NCBI RefSeq assembly: GCF_000278275.1
Contig: NZ_JH725147.1
Span: forward strand, 226,313 to 290,312
Reading direction: 5' to 3'
Source: Bartonella tamiae Th239
Lineage (GTDB): Bacteria > Pseudomonadota > Alphaproteobacteria > Rhizobiales > Rhizobiaceae
Length of the DNA: 64,000 nt
In this document: positions 55,832-64,000 of the stretch, one piece after another
How positions within the stretch are numbered: position 1 is the first letter of the stretch
How the letters are laid out: every line of letters starts with the position of its first letter
Translations under genes and position numbers: made by a program
Notes under the pieces: generated by a model
What the model was told of the DNA's origin: nothing
Seen by the model: the letters and a program-made list of their open reading frames with translations, nothing else
Database searches by the model: none

Positions 55832-56757
55832 CTGAAATTAAATTTAAAAAAATCACACTTATCGGGATTGGACTGATCGGATCATCTTTAGCCCGTATTA
55901 TTAAAAAACAAAAACTCGCAGATCATATTATGATTGCCACGCGTCGCTTGGAAACTCTTGAACGAGCACGCGCGTTAAATTTAGGTGATGATTATACGAC
56001 AGACAATGCTGAAGCTGTTAAAGACAGTGATCTTATTATTGTTTCTGTTCCTGTTGGTGCATCAGGTCAAGTCGCTAAAGATATTGCACCTTTTTTAAAA
56101 CCCAACGCAATTGTTACAGATGTTGGATCTACAAAAACCTCTGTTATTAAACAAATGCAATCTGAATTGCCCAGTCATGTTCATTTTATTCCTGGTCATC
56201 CCATTGCAGGAACTGAATATTCTGGCCCTGATGCTGGATTTGCTAGCCTTTTTGAAAATCGTTGGTGCATTTTAACCCCTTTGCCTGATACTAATAAAAA
56301 AGCACTTTCCAATCTTTCTCAATTTTGGGAAACATGCGGAGCAAAAATTGAACTTATGGATCCTGAACATCACGATCTTGTTTTAGCAATTGTTTCACAT
56401 CTCCCCCACTTAATCGCTTATAATATTGTTGGTACAGCAAGTGATCTCGAAAAGGTTACAAATTCAGAAGTAATTACCTATTCTGCCTCTGGGTTTCGTG
56501 ATTTTACACGTCTTGCTGCGTCTGACCCAACAATGTGGCGTGATGTTTGCCTGCATAATAAAGACGCTATTTTAGAAATGCTTGGTCGTTTTAGTGAAGA
56601 TCTTGCATCTTTACAGCGGGCCATTCGCTGGGAAGATGGTGAGGCGCTTTTTAATTTGTTTAGCCGAACACGCGCCGTAAGGCGCACAATTATTGATGCT
56701 GGACAAGAGATTGATGCACCCGATTTTGGACGTCAAACCCCTCGTGATAAGCCATAA
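55828..56757 (+). CDS. tyrA: Prephenate/arogenate dehydrogenase
   Basis: 309-aa NAD(P)-dependent enzyme for tyrosine synthesis. The Rossmann motif [16 protein letters not shown] is near the N-terminus, [11 protein letters not shown] follows, and the catalytic His is in [13 protein letters not shown]. The C-terminal helical domain includes [13 protein letters not shown] and [19 protein letters not shown]. The enzyme would take prephenate made by the chorismate mutase at 3.2 kb. Coupled to hisC by ATGA. Convergent with the pha operon. Confidence 0.94.
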   Translation: MTEIKFKKITLIGIGLIGSSLARIIKKQKLADHIMIATRRLETLERARALNLGDDYTTDNAEAVKDSDLIIVSVPVGASGQVAKDIAPFLKPNAIVTDVGSTKTSVIKQMQSELPSHVHFIPGHPIAGTEYSGPDAGFASLFENRWCILTPLPDTNKKALSNLSQFWETCGAKIELMDPEHHDLVLAIVSHLPHLIAYNIVGTASDLEKVTNSEVITYSASGFRDFTRLAASDPTMWRDVCLHNKDAILEMLGRFSEDLASLQRAIRWEDGEALFNLFSRTRAVRRTIIDAGQEIDAPDFGRQTPRDKP

Positions 56758-56893
56758 TTATGTTATACACTAAAGTTATCAGATCAAACAATTGAGTTTA
56801 AGCATTGACACAGATAGGCATAACGACAAACAAGAATCTTTAAATTCTATACATGATACATTCTATAAATAATCAATCATTTAATGGATACAT

Positions 56894-57298
56894 TTATTCA
56901 GTTTTTTCAACTTTGTCTTTAATATCATGAATATGCGGTATATCTTCAGGACGATGAGGCAAAGTCTTGCGCGATATTTCACGCCAATTTTCTGTATGAT
57001 CACGATGCATGGCAGCACGTGACAAAAGCATTAATGTCACAGGCGTGGTAACAAGAATGAAAAATGTTAATAAGAGTTCATGGATCACCAAACGATGCTC
57101 AATAAATGTTGAATATATCATTGAGGCAATAATAATACCGCCAACGCCCCAACTTGTCCCCAGTGTTGGCATATGCAATCTTTCATAAAAGGTTTTGGCA
57201 CGTGTTAAACCAATTGCGCCAATCAATGTCAAAGCAGAACCCCATAATAAAAAGGTAACAATGATTATTGCTAACCAAAGCGGTAAGTCTTCATTCAT
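56894..57298 (-). CDS. phaG: Mrp-type monovalent cation/H+ antiporter subunit G
   Basis: 134-aa MnhG/PhaG subunit with three hydrophobic segments (IIVTFLLWGSALTLIGAIGL; GVGGIIIASMIY; LLLTFFILVTTPVTLMLLSRA) and the family signature KTFYERLHMPTLGTSWGVGG. A charged C-terminal tail follows. Last gene of phaAB-C-D-E-F-G; its start overlaps the phaF stop. Confidence 0.94.
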   Translation of the reverse strand: MNEDLPLWLAIIIVTFLLWGSALTLIGAIGLTRAKTFYERLHMPTLGTSWGVGGIIIASMIYSTFIEHRLVIHELLLTFFILVTTPVTLMLLSRAAMHRDHTENWREISRKTLPHRPEDIPHIHDIKDKVEKTE

Positions 57299-57576
57299 TC
57301 TATAACCTCTCCACGCATCAAAAATTTTGCTAAAGCAACACTGGAAACAAAGCCTAATAAGCCAATCACAAGACTCGCTTCATAGTAAATTGCCGTTCCT
57401 GACCTCATACCAAAGGTCAAAAATAACATCATGGTGGACACATAAAGCGTATCAAGCCCAACAACGCGGTCTTGCGCGCGCGGTCCTCTCATCAACCGCC
57501 AAAAAGCAAGAAACATTGCTATACCAAGACATAACTGGGCGAGGAGAATTCCCCAATAAAGGATAACACTACTCAT
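57295..57576 (-). CDS. phaF: Mrp-type antiporter subunit F
   Basis: 93-aa MnhF/PhaF subunit with three hydrophobic segments and the signature RGPRAQDRVVGLDTLYV. Four-base overlaps with phaE before and phaG after show tight coupling. Confidence 0.94.
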   Translation of the reverse strand: MSSVILYWGILLAQLCLGIAMFLAFWRLMRGPRAQDRVVGLDTLYVSTMMLFLTFGMRSGTAIYYEASLVIGLLGFVSSVALAKFLMRGEVIE

Positions 57577-58058
57577 CTAAAAATCTCCAAAAGCAGGGCT
57601 TCATAACGATGTTTAATTAAATCTTGCCAGTACTTTTCGTCATGTAAATCAAGAACATGAACCAGCAATTCGCTGTTTTTACTGTCATAAGATACCCAAG
57701 CCGTTCCCGGTGTAGCTGTCATCACACATCCTAAAATAGCAAGACCCGTTGGACTTGTCATATCAAGCGATACAATGATAAATCCAGATCCATGACCTTT
57801 TCGTTCTCCAAAAAGCGCGAGTCGTGCTACCGATAGGTTTGATAAGGTCACATCCCATAAAACGATAAAAAATAATTGAATGATGGCAAACCAATTTTTA
57901 ATATGCATTTTTTCTGGCTTAAGTCGCGACATGATCAAACCTGCAACACAACCAACACCTAATCCTAAAATGCCTTGCCCAATAGTAAAACCACTAAGCA
58001 TCAACCACATTAAGAAAATTGACACCGTTAATAACGGATAAGGAAGAATTCGGGTCAT
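57573..58058 (-). CDS. phaE: Mrp-type antiporter subunit E
   Basis: 161-aa MnhE/PhaE subunit. Hydrophobic segments in the first half, then SGFIIVSLDMTSPTGLAILGCVMTATPGTAWVSYD and VHVLDL, the family's conserved region. Overlaps phaD and phaF by four bases each. Confidence 0.94.
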   Translation of the reverse strand: MTRILPYPLLTVSIFLMWLMLSGFTIGQGILGLGVGCVAGLIMSRLKPEKMHIKNWFAIIQLFFIVLWDVTLSNLSVARLALFGERKGHGSGFIIVSLDMTSPTGLAILGCVMTATPGTAWVSYDSKNSELLVHVLDLHDEKYWQDLIKHRYEALLLEIFR

Positions 58059-59677
58059 TGGTTCAATCCTCCCATTATTTGAGTTTTATCAGACAAAACA
58101 CTACCAATATAGTTTTGTGGATGATGCAATTGATTAGCAGCTTTATCCATATAATCAGCAACAGGACCTGCAGCGAGTGTCAATAAAAGACAAAGCGATA
58201 ACAAACCAACAACGGGTACAATTTCAATCACTTGTACGCGCGGAACTTTACCCTCAATTGAAGCCCAAAATGTACGGATACCTGTGCGTGTCATAGAAAC
58301 AAGAGATGCAAAACCTGAAAGAACAACAAATGTTACAAAGACCCAATCCTGTATGCCAGGCAAATATCCATCAGCGTCCAAACCATTGGGATTAAAAACA
58401 CCCGTAATCATCATAAATTTCGCAATAAATCCTGAAAAGGGTGGCATACCAATGATTAAAATGGCTGAAATACCAAAACAAGCACCCAATATTGCAAGCG
58501 TTGCTGGAATATAAGTCCCCACTTCATCTTCTGGTTTTTTCTCATCATCGCCGTAAAGCTCCATCGTCACAGCCAAAACATTTGCAGCCGTATCTTGTGT
58601 TCGCTCGACAAGTTCAACCAAAAGAAAAAATGCCGACAAAGCCATTGTTGATGAAAGCATATAAAATAATGCACCAGCTGTAAGCGAAGCATTACCTGTC
58701 CCAATAGCCGTTAATAAAGTTCCTGATGAAACAAGAACACTATAAGAGGCCAAACGCCCAAGACCCTGACTTGCAAGAACACCAATAAAACCAAATATCA
58801 GCGTCGCCAAACCACCATAAAACAGGACATCACTTCCAAATTGAGGAAATGGGGAACCACTCGCTCCAAATAAAAGCAAGACAAGGCGTAAAATAACGTA
58901 AATACCAACTTTACTTAAAATAGCAAAAATTGCCCCAACAGGAGCACTTACAACACTATAGGTTTGCGTGAGCCAAAAATTAAGCGGCCACATTCCTGCT
59001 TTTACCGCAAAAGCCAATCCTAGGATTGCAATTCCTGCTTCAAAAATGACTTTATCTTGTGCGGATACAAGTGACAGCTTATCAGCTAAATCTGCCATAT
59101 TCAGCGTTCCCGTCACGCCGTAAATTAAGGCAGCCCCAATGAGAAAAAATGATGAGGCAATAAGATTAATCACGACATAATGCATGCCAGCACGAACGCG
59201 TGCCTGTCCCAAACCATGCAAGGCAAGAGCATAAGATGCTGTTAACATCACCTCAAAAAATACAAAGAGATTAAATAAGTCTCCTGTTAAAAAAGCGCCA
59301 TTAATACCAACCATGATAAATTGCATTAAGGCGTGAAAATTCGTACCAACCTTATGCCAATAGGCTAATGAAAAAATAACAGCCCCCGCACCAAGAACGC
59401 TTGCTATGAAAAGCATCATTGCACTCAGACGATCAAGAACAAGTGTAATACCAAATGGTGCAGGCCAATTACCCAGCTGATAAACATCTGCTGCAGGCGA
59501 CACTTCCACAGCTCTTGCTACAAGAATCATAGCGATAAGAACAAGAAGTCCCGAAGATATTAAACTAATGATAGATTTTAATTGACGGCGTTTGTCACCA
59601 TAAAACAATAAAAAAGCGCCTACCGCCATTGGCAATATAACAGGTAGAACCATTAAATGATGTAATAAATTCTCCAT
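58055..59677 (-). CDS. phaD: Mrp-type antiporter subunit D (NuoN/NuoM-like)
   Basis: 540-aa membrane subunit related to complex I proton channels. About 14 hydrophobic segments. It has GDLFNLFVFFEVMLTASYAL with the conserved membrane Glu, and FAVKAGMWPLNFWLTQTYSVV with the key Lys region. Stop-start TAATG overlap with phaC. Confidence 0.95.
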   Translation of the reverse strand: MENLLHHLMVLPVILPMAVGAFLLFYGDKRRQLKSIISLISSGLLVLIAMILVARAVEVSPAADVYQLGNWPAPFGITLVLDRLSAMMLFIASVLGAGAVIFSLAYWHKVGTNFHALMQFIMVGINGAFLTGDLFNLFVFFEVMLTASYALALHGLGQARVRAGMHYVVINLIASSFFLIGAALIYGVTGTLNMADLADKLSLVSAQDKVIFEAGIAILGLAFAVKAGMWPLNFWLTQTYSVVSAPVGAIFAILSKVGIYVILRLVLLLFGASGSPFPQFGSDVLFYGGLATLIFGFIGVLASQGLGRLASYSVLVSSGTLLTAIGTGNASLTAGALFYMLSSTMALSAFFLLVELVERTQDTAANVLAVTMELYGDDEKKPEDEVGTYIPATLAILGACFGISAILIIGMPPFSGFIAKFMMITGVFNPNGLDADGYLPGIQDWVFVTFVVLSGFASLVSMTRTGIRTFWASIEGKVPRVQVIEIVPVVGLLSLCLLLTLAAGPVADYMDKAANQLHHPQNYIGSVLSDKTQIMGGLNQ

Positions 59678-60018
59678 TATTGACGCTCCCGCCCATCAAC
59701 ATGATCAGAGCCTGTTAGACCACGTGATACGAGAAGAATAACAAGAAAAAGAGCCGTCGTTGCAAAACCAATAACAATAGCCGTAAGGACCAATGCCTGA
59801 GGAAGTGGATCAGCATAATTACCGGGATTGATTGGACCCGATGGATCAACAATGGGTGCCGCATTGCTCCGCGGGCGGCTCATGGAAAATATAAAGAGAT
59901 TAACCGCGTAAGAGATAAGCGACAAACCCAAAATGACTTGAAATGTACGAGGGCGCAAGATAAGCCAAATGCCAGATGCGGCAAAAATACCAATGCCCAG
60001 AGAAAGCACAATTTCCAT
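59677..60018 (-). CDS. phaC: Mrp-type antiporter subunit C (NuoK-like)
   Basis: 113-aa subunit with three hydrophobic segments, similar to NuoK. Characteristic SLISYAVNLFIFSMSRPRS and DPLPQALVLTAIVIGFATTA. Its stop codon overlaps the phaD start (TAATG), and its start overlaps the phaAB stop in the same way. Confidence 0.95.
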   Translation of the reverse strand: MEIVLSLGIGIFAASGIWLILRPRTFQVILGLSLISYAVNLFIFSMSRPRSNAAPIVDPSGPINPGNYADPLPQALVLTAIVIGFATTALFLVILLVSRGLTGSDHVDGRERQ

Positions 60019-62948
60019 TAGCGTTTCTCCTCTTTTACCAATTTAACAATATTTTTCTTTCCTACACGATATTGGCGAATAGATTGGTGGGCTATTGCAA
60101 TCAGCATGAGAACTGTGGCACCAACTACAAGCGAAAACACACCAAGATCAAACAATAATGCCGTAGCCGTTGGCATTTTTCCTACAAAAGGAATCTCTGT
60201 ATATTGGAAATAAGACGTTAGGAACGGATAACCAAAAAGCCAAGATCCAATACCCGTCGCAATAGCCATTAATAAGCCAAATCCAATCCAGCGTAACGGT
60301 AAAACCGTTAAATGGTTTTCAACCCAACGCGTACCAGAGGCAACATATTGCACAATAAAACCAATCGCCATCGTGACACCAGCTGCAAAACCACCGCCTG
60401 GAAGATCATGTCCACGGACAAAGAAATAAACCGCTAGCGCCATAATAACTGGAAATAACCAATGCATAACAACGCTTGGAACAATAAGATAATCAGAGAC
60501 TGTATCTCCAACTTCTCTATCAGGATGAGCAGCATCAAAAGCTGTTTGCAAACGCTGCTGTGAAGGTGCTCCTATACTCTCAACGGCTGGGCGAAAACGT
60601 CTCAACAGTGCAAAAACTGTGAGAGCAACAATGCCTAAAACCGTGATTTCCCCAATCGTATCAAAACTACGAAAATCAACCAAAAGAACATTGACGACAT
60701 TGGTTCCACCAGCATCAGAATAAGCATGTGTAAGGAAGAAATCTGAAATTGTTTGTCCTTGCGGACGCGTCATAATGGCATAGGATAACCAAGCCAGTCC
60801 ACCGCCGCCCAAAAGAGCGATTGTCAGATCGCGTCCACGACGCATAATCGCCAAAAATCCAGAAGAAAATTTTTCTTGTGCCTGCCAACGTTTTGGCAAC
60901 CAACGCAAACCCAAAAGCAAGAGAACTGTTGTCACCACTTCTACGACCAATTGTGTAAGCGCAAGATCAGGCGCAGATAACCACAAAAACGTCGCACATG
61001 TCATAAGACCTGCACCACCCAAAAACATGAGCGAGGCCAGTCTATGATATTTTGCCTGCCATGCCACAGCAATTGCACAACTTGCCCCAATAATCCAAAT
61101 AATGGCAAAAGGAATATCAAGAGGAAATAACGGTAATGAACCTTGGTGAATAAGCCCACTTTGCCAAATTAAAAGAATAATAGCCAAAATAGCAGACAAT
61201 ACTACCCATCGCACCTGAACTTGCAAACGCCTTGTTGACAAAAAAGCCTCAGCCGTTCGAGCCCATTGCCAAGAAATTGTCACCAATACACGATCAAAAA
61301 TACGCTGACCTTTCCAATGTTTAAAAAATAAAGGGCCATCATCACGAGAACGCAAATATTGACGCGCAAAAACATAAAGTAAAATACCACCAACAATAGC
61401 AATCATACTCATGATAAGCGGTGTATCCAATCCATGCCATAACGCCAAACTATAATGAGGAGTTGCTGCACCCAAAACCGATACAACTGCATTATGAAGA
61501 ATAGGACCCACTGTAAAATTTGGAAAGATCCCAACAACCAAACACAAAAATACCAAAAATTCGACAGGAAAACGCATAAAATGAGGAGGTTCATGTGGCG
61601 TTTTTGGTAAATCGCGCGGCTTCGCACCGAAAAACACACCATGGATAAAACGTACAGAATAAGTAACACTAAAAAGACTTGCTAAAGTTGCAATATAGGG
61701 CGTTGCAATATCTAACCATGACTCCATATGCGTTTCGACCGTTTCAGCAAAAAACATTTCCTTTGATAAAAAACCATTCAACAAAGGAACACCTGCCATA
61801 GCGGCACTGGCCACAAGCGCCAAGGTTCCAGTAATTGGCATATATCGGAAAAGACCAGACAATTTTCGCATATCACGGGTGCCCGTTTCATGGTCAATAA
61901 TGCCTGCTGCCATAAATAATGAGGCTTTAAAAGTCGCATGATTGGCCATATGAAAAATAGCAGCAACGCAAGCAAGCGGACTACCAAGGCTTAAAAGAGT
62001 AGTTATCAATCCAAGATGACTAATGGTCGAATATGCTAGCAATCCTTTTAAGTCTTGTTGGAACATCGCAAAATAAGCACCGATCAATAAGGTTGTTAAC
62101 CCTGCCAATCCAACAATCCAAAACCATGCTTCAGTGCCTGCCAAAACTGGCCAAAAACGCACCAATAAAAACACACCGGCTTTAACCATTGTTGCTGAAT
62201 GCAAATAAGCAGAGACAGGTGTTGGGGCAGACATGGCATTAGGCAACCAAAAATGAAAAGGAAATTGTGCGCTTTTTGTTAATGCACCTAAAAGAATACA
62301 AATCAAAGCAGGAATATAAAGAGGGCTTGAACGAATGATTGAACCTGACTTTAAAACCACATCCAGATCATAACTGCCCACGATATGACCGATAATTAAA
62401 ACACCAACAAGAAGTGTAAACCCCCCAAGACCTGTAATTGTTAATGCCATGCGTGCGCCATCACGCGCGCCAGAATTATGATACCAATAACCAATAAGTA
62501 AAAATGAGAAAATACTTGTCAATTCCCAAAAAATTACGAGAAGGACAATGTTACCTGACAATACCATGCCCATCATGGAACCCATGAAAGCTAAGAAAAA
62601 AGAAAAAAAGCGTGGAACAGGATCCGCTGGATCCATATAATAACGTGCATAGACAACTACAAGCAACCCGATACCTGTAATCAGAAGAGAAAAAAGCCAC
62701 GCCAGCCCATCAAGCCGAAGAGTAAAATTTAGTCCCCATTCCGGCAACCAAGAAATATCAAGGCGTACACTATTCCCATCATTAATTGCAGGATAGAGCA
62801 TGATTGTAAAAAGCAACCCAACAAGCGCAACAGCACCTGCAAACCACGCTTCATTATTCTTGGCTGTCGATCGGAAAAAACCGATAACAGCACTGCCGAC
62901 AAAGGGAAGGATTACCAGCAAGATCAACATTGCTTCCCGTGTTGTCAT
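60018..62948 (-). CDS. phaAB: Mrp-type antiporter fused A/B subunit (NuoL-like plus MnhB)
   Basis: 976-aa fusion of MrpA and MrpB, as in the Rhizobium meliloti Pha system and other Group 2 antiporters. The N-terminal 500 residues or so are NuoL-like, with ELTSIFSFLLIGYWYH, KSAQFPFHFWLPNAMSAPTPVSAYLHSATMVKAGV and HLGLITTLLSLG. The MrpA C-terminal extension follows, then an MnhB domain from about 830 (VVMHWLFPVIMALAVYFFVRGHDLPGGGFAAGV). The complex exports Na+ or K+ for H+ and aids pH and salt homeostasis. First gene of the six-gene operon. Confidence 0.95.
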   Translation of the reverse strand: MTTREAMLILLVILPFVGSAVIGFFRSTAKNNEAWFAGAVALVGLLFTIMLYPAINDGNSVRLDISWLPEWGLNFTLRLDGLAWLFSLLITGIGLLVVVYARYYMDPADPVPRFFSFFLAFMGSMMGMVLSGNIVLLVIFWELTSIFSFLLIGYWYHNSGARDGARMALTITGLGGFTLLVGVLIIGHIVGSYDLDVVLKSGSIIRSSPLYIPALICILLGALTKSAQFPFHFWLPNAMSAPTPVSAYLHSATMVKAGVFLLVRFWPVLAGTEAWFWIVGLAGLTTLLIGAYFAMFQQDLKGLLAYSTISHLGLITTLLSLGSPLACVAAIFHMANHATFKASLFMAAGIIDHETGTRDMRKLSGLFRYMPITGTLALVASAAMAGVPLLNGFLSKEMFFAETVETHMESWLDIATPYIATLASLFSVTYSVRFIHGVFFGAKPRDLPKTPHEPPHFMRFPVEFLVFLCLVVGIFPNFTVGPILHNAVVSVLGAATPHYSLALWHGLDTPLIMSMIAIVGGILLYVFARQYLRSRDDGPLFFKHWKGQRIFDRVLVTISWQWARTAEAFLSTRRLQVQVRWVVLSAILAIILLIWQSGLIHQGSLPLFPLDIPFAIIWIIGASCAIAVAWQAKYHRLASLMFLGGAGLMTCATFLWLSAPDLALTQLVVEVVTTVLLLLGLRWLPKRWQAQEKFSSGFLAIMRRGRDLTIALLGGGGLAWLSYAIMTRPQGQTISDFFLTHAYSDAGGTNVVNVLLVDFRSFDTIGEITVLGIVALTVFALLRRFRPAVESIGAPSQQRLQTAFDAAHPDREVGDTVSDYLIVPSVVMHWLFPVIMALAVYFFVRGHDLPGGGFAAGVTMAIGFIVQYVASGTRWVENHLTVLPLRWIGFGLLMAIATGIGSWLFGYPFLTSYFQYTEIPFVGKMPTATALLFDLGVFSLVVGATVLMLIAIAHQSIRQYRVGKKNIVKLVKEEKR

Positions 62949-63537
62949 TATTTATCCACCATCTTCATTTTGTTTTTTTATTATATAGAGCACATCAGAC
63001 AAATCAAAAGTGCCTTCATAAGCCATATTGAACGGCTTCCACTATAAAGCACAAGTCTTTTCATATATTTAATTGCAAAAAAATAAGTTTTCCAGAGTTT
63101 ACAAAATAAATACGTCGTTTGTTAATCCTTAAAATAAAATTTTAAATTTGAAATCATCATAAGCAGAACCTCTTTTTGAAATCATTGATCACATAAAATT
63201 ATCAAAAAATCTTAACCTTTTTTATCATCAATAATTTTATACAAACTGGCTTTGCATAAGTAAAAATCATAATTTTTTTATGAAGACATTTCATCAATAC
63301 AAGTCATATTATCTCTAAAAATAACGAAAAACATCATAGTAATTTTTCATCTGTCGTAATTTTGAACACCATAACACCATTGTTAAAGTGTTCGTACAAA
63401 AAGACAAAATTTGATTATTCAAGTAATTTAATGATAAAATCAATTTGCGCATGCGCGCATCGTTTTTATTTTATATCTTTGAAAAATATATAACCTATCT
63501 TACGTCATTATAATCCTGCGAATTTAGAGATAAACCA
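62949..63537. other. AT-rich divergent promoter region between the pha operon and nspC
   Basis: 589 bases, no gene. A short GC-rich hairpin TGCGC/GCGCA near 63445-63460 followed by T-rich sequence stands out; it might be an attenuator or a promoter-proximal element of nspC. Promoters in both directions are expected but not assigned. Confidence 0.45.
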
Positions 63538-64000
63538 ATGCTGCAAACACCTTATTATCTAATCGACAAATCAAAATTGTTGCGGAATATGGAAACCATC
63601 GCGCGCTTGCGCGATTTATCAGGAGCCAAAGCGCTTCTAGCACTGAAATGTTTTGCAACATGGGGTGTCTTCGACATGATGGCTGATTATATGGATGGAA
63701 CAACATCATCGTCGCTATATGAATTGCATTTAGGACGAGAAAAATTTGGCAAAGAAGCTCACGCATATTCCGTCGCTTGGGCTGATTATGAAATTGATGA
63801 AGCTCTTTCTTATGCCGATAAAATCATTTTTAATTCGATTGGACAATTACAAAAATTTGAAAAAAAATCACGCAACAAAATCCGCGGTTTACGTTTAAAT
63901 CCTGGCTTAAGCTCTTCTAGTTTTGATCTTGCTGATCCCTCCCGACCTTTTAGTCGTCTGGGTGAATGGAATGCAAAAGAAATTGAAAATATTTTGTCAA
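63538..64000 (+). CDS. nspC: Carboxynorspermidine decarboxylase, N-terminal part (cut by window edge)
   Basis: Fold-type-III PLP decarboxylase in the alternative polyamine pathway that makes spermidine or norspermidine from carboxy-intermediates. Visible residues: MLQTPYYLIDKSKLLRNME, then ALLALKCFATWGVFDMM with the PLP Lys, TSSSLYELHLGREKFG, IIFNSIGQLQKFE and GLRLNPGLSSSSFDLADPSRPFSRLG, all typical of NspC. AGAGAT lies 8-9 bases before ATG 63538. The gene runs out of the window after about 154 codons. The partner carboxynorspermidine synthase is not in the window. Confidence 0.9.
   Translation, partial: MLQTPYYLIDKSKLLRNMETIARLRDLSGAKALLALKCFATWGVFDMMADYMDGTTSSSLYELHLGREKFGKEAHAYSVAWADYEIDEALSYADKIIFNSIGQLQKFEKKSRNKIRGLRLNPGLSSSSFDLADPSRPFSRLGEWNAKEIENILS

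Noticed and set aside
1-64000. CRISPR arrays, insertion sequences, prophage genes
   Set aside because: No regularly spaced repeats, terminal inverted repeats with transposase, integrase or phage structural motifs were found.

Overview
The window looks like chromosome of an AT-rich alphaproteobacterium of the Rhizobiales, most like Bartonellaceae. The signs are an NAD-dependent glutamate dehydrogenase of about 180 kDa, a fused PhaAB-type Mrp antiporter subunit, DUF2125 and COG4223/HemY-like membrane proteins, an AroQ chorismate mutase coupled to ffh, a DUF1674 protein beside htpX, and a BioMNY biotin transporter. No species can be named from sequence alone. Most of it is dense core metabolism and envelope housekeeping. 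There is no phage, integrase, transposase or CRISPR array.

Layout. 1-6.2 kb: the start of a heparinase II/III-family gene (cut by the window edge), htpX, a divergent DUF1674 gene, then ffh-aroQ-rpsP on the minus strand, a GC-rich structured segment upstream of ffh, and an MltB-type lytic transglycosylase. 6.3-15.3 kb: beta-carbonic anhydrase, a frameshifted pyridoxal kinase gene, the large gdh, a DUF2125 protein and a ChaC-like gene. 15.3-25.6 kb: a glutamine amidotransferase, TerB, HemY-like, COG4223 and hemD genes on the minus strand, diverging from tsaD-gpsA-yciI-EVE-methyltransferase, then an L,D-transpeptidase-like lipoprotein. 26-37.2 kb: CobW GTPase and DD-carboxypeptidase, a universal stress protein, bioMNY, plsC, a three-subunit GMC/cytochrome c dehydrogenase and thiD.

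37.5-42.8 kb is the most accessory-looking part. It has two divergent DJ-1/PfpI-domain genes, each with a single-base frameshift, a GldA-type dehydrogenase, a DASS anion transporter and a YagU-like membrane protein. 43-52 kb carries tRNA-Gly(GCC), a TrpXYZ-like ABC transporter preceded by a tiny coupled ORF, holA, a D-amino-acid aminotransferase-like gene, and modE-modABC behind a perfect Mo-box. 52-64 kb holds a phosphotransferase, metW-metX, divergent hisC-tyrA, the six-gene pha/mrp antiporter operon, and the start of nspC.

How genes work together: cofactor supply (biotin uptake, molybdate uptake, HMP phosphorylation, heme ring closure) and amino-acid synthesis (Met, Tyr/Phe, His) dominate, with cation homeostasis by the Pha antiporter. 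The best items for follow-up are three single-base contractions at A/T runs that break pdxY and two DJ-1-domain genes, an H-type pseudoknot-capable element upstream of ffh, the Mo-box, a nine-G run in the ffh tail, a parS-like near-palindrome, and a 13-codon ORF coupled to an ABC permease. No clearly novel multi-gene system was found.
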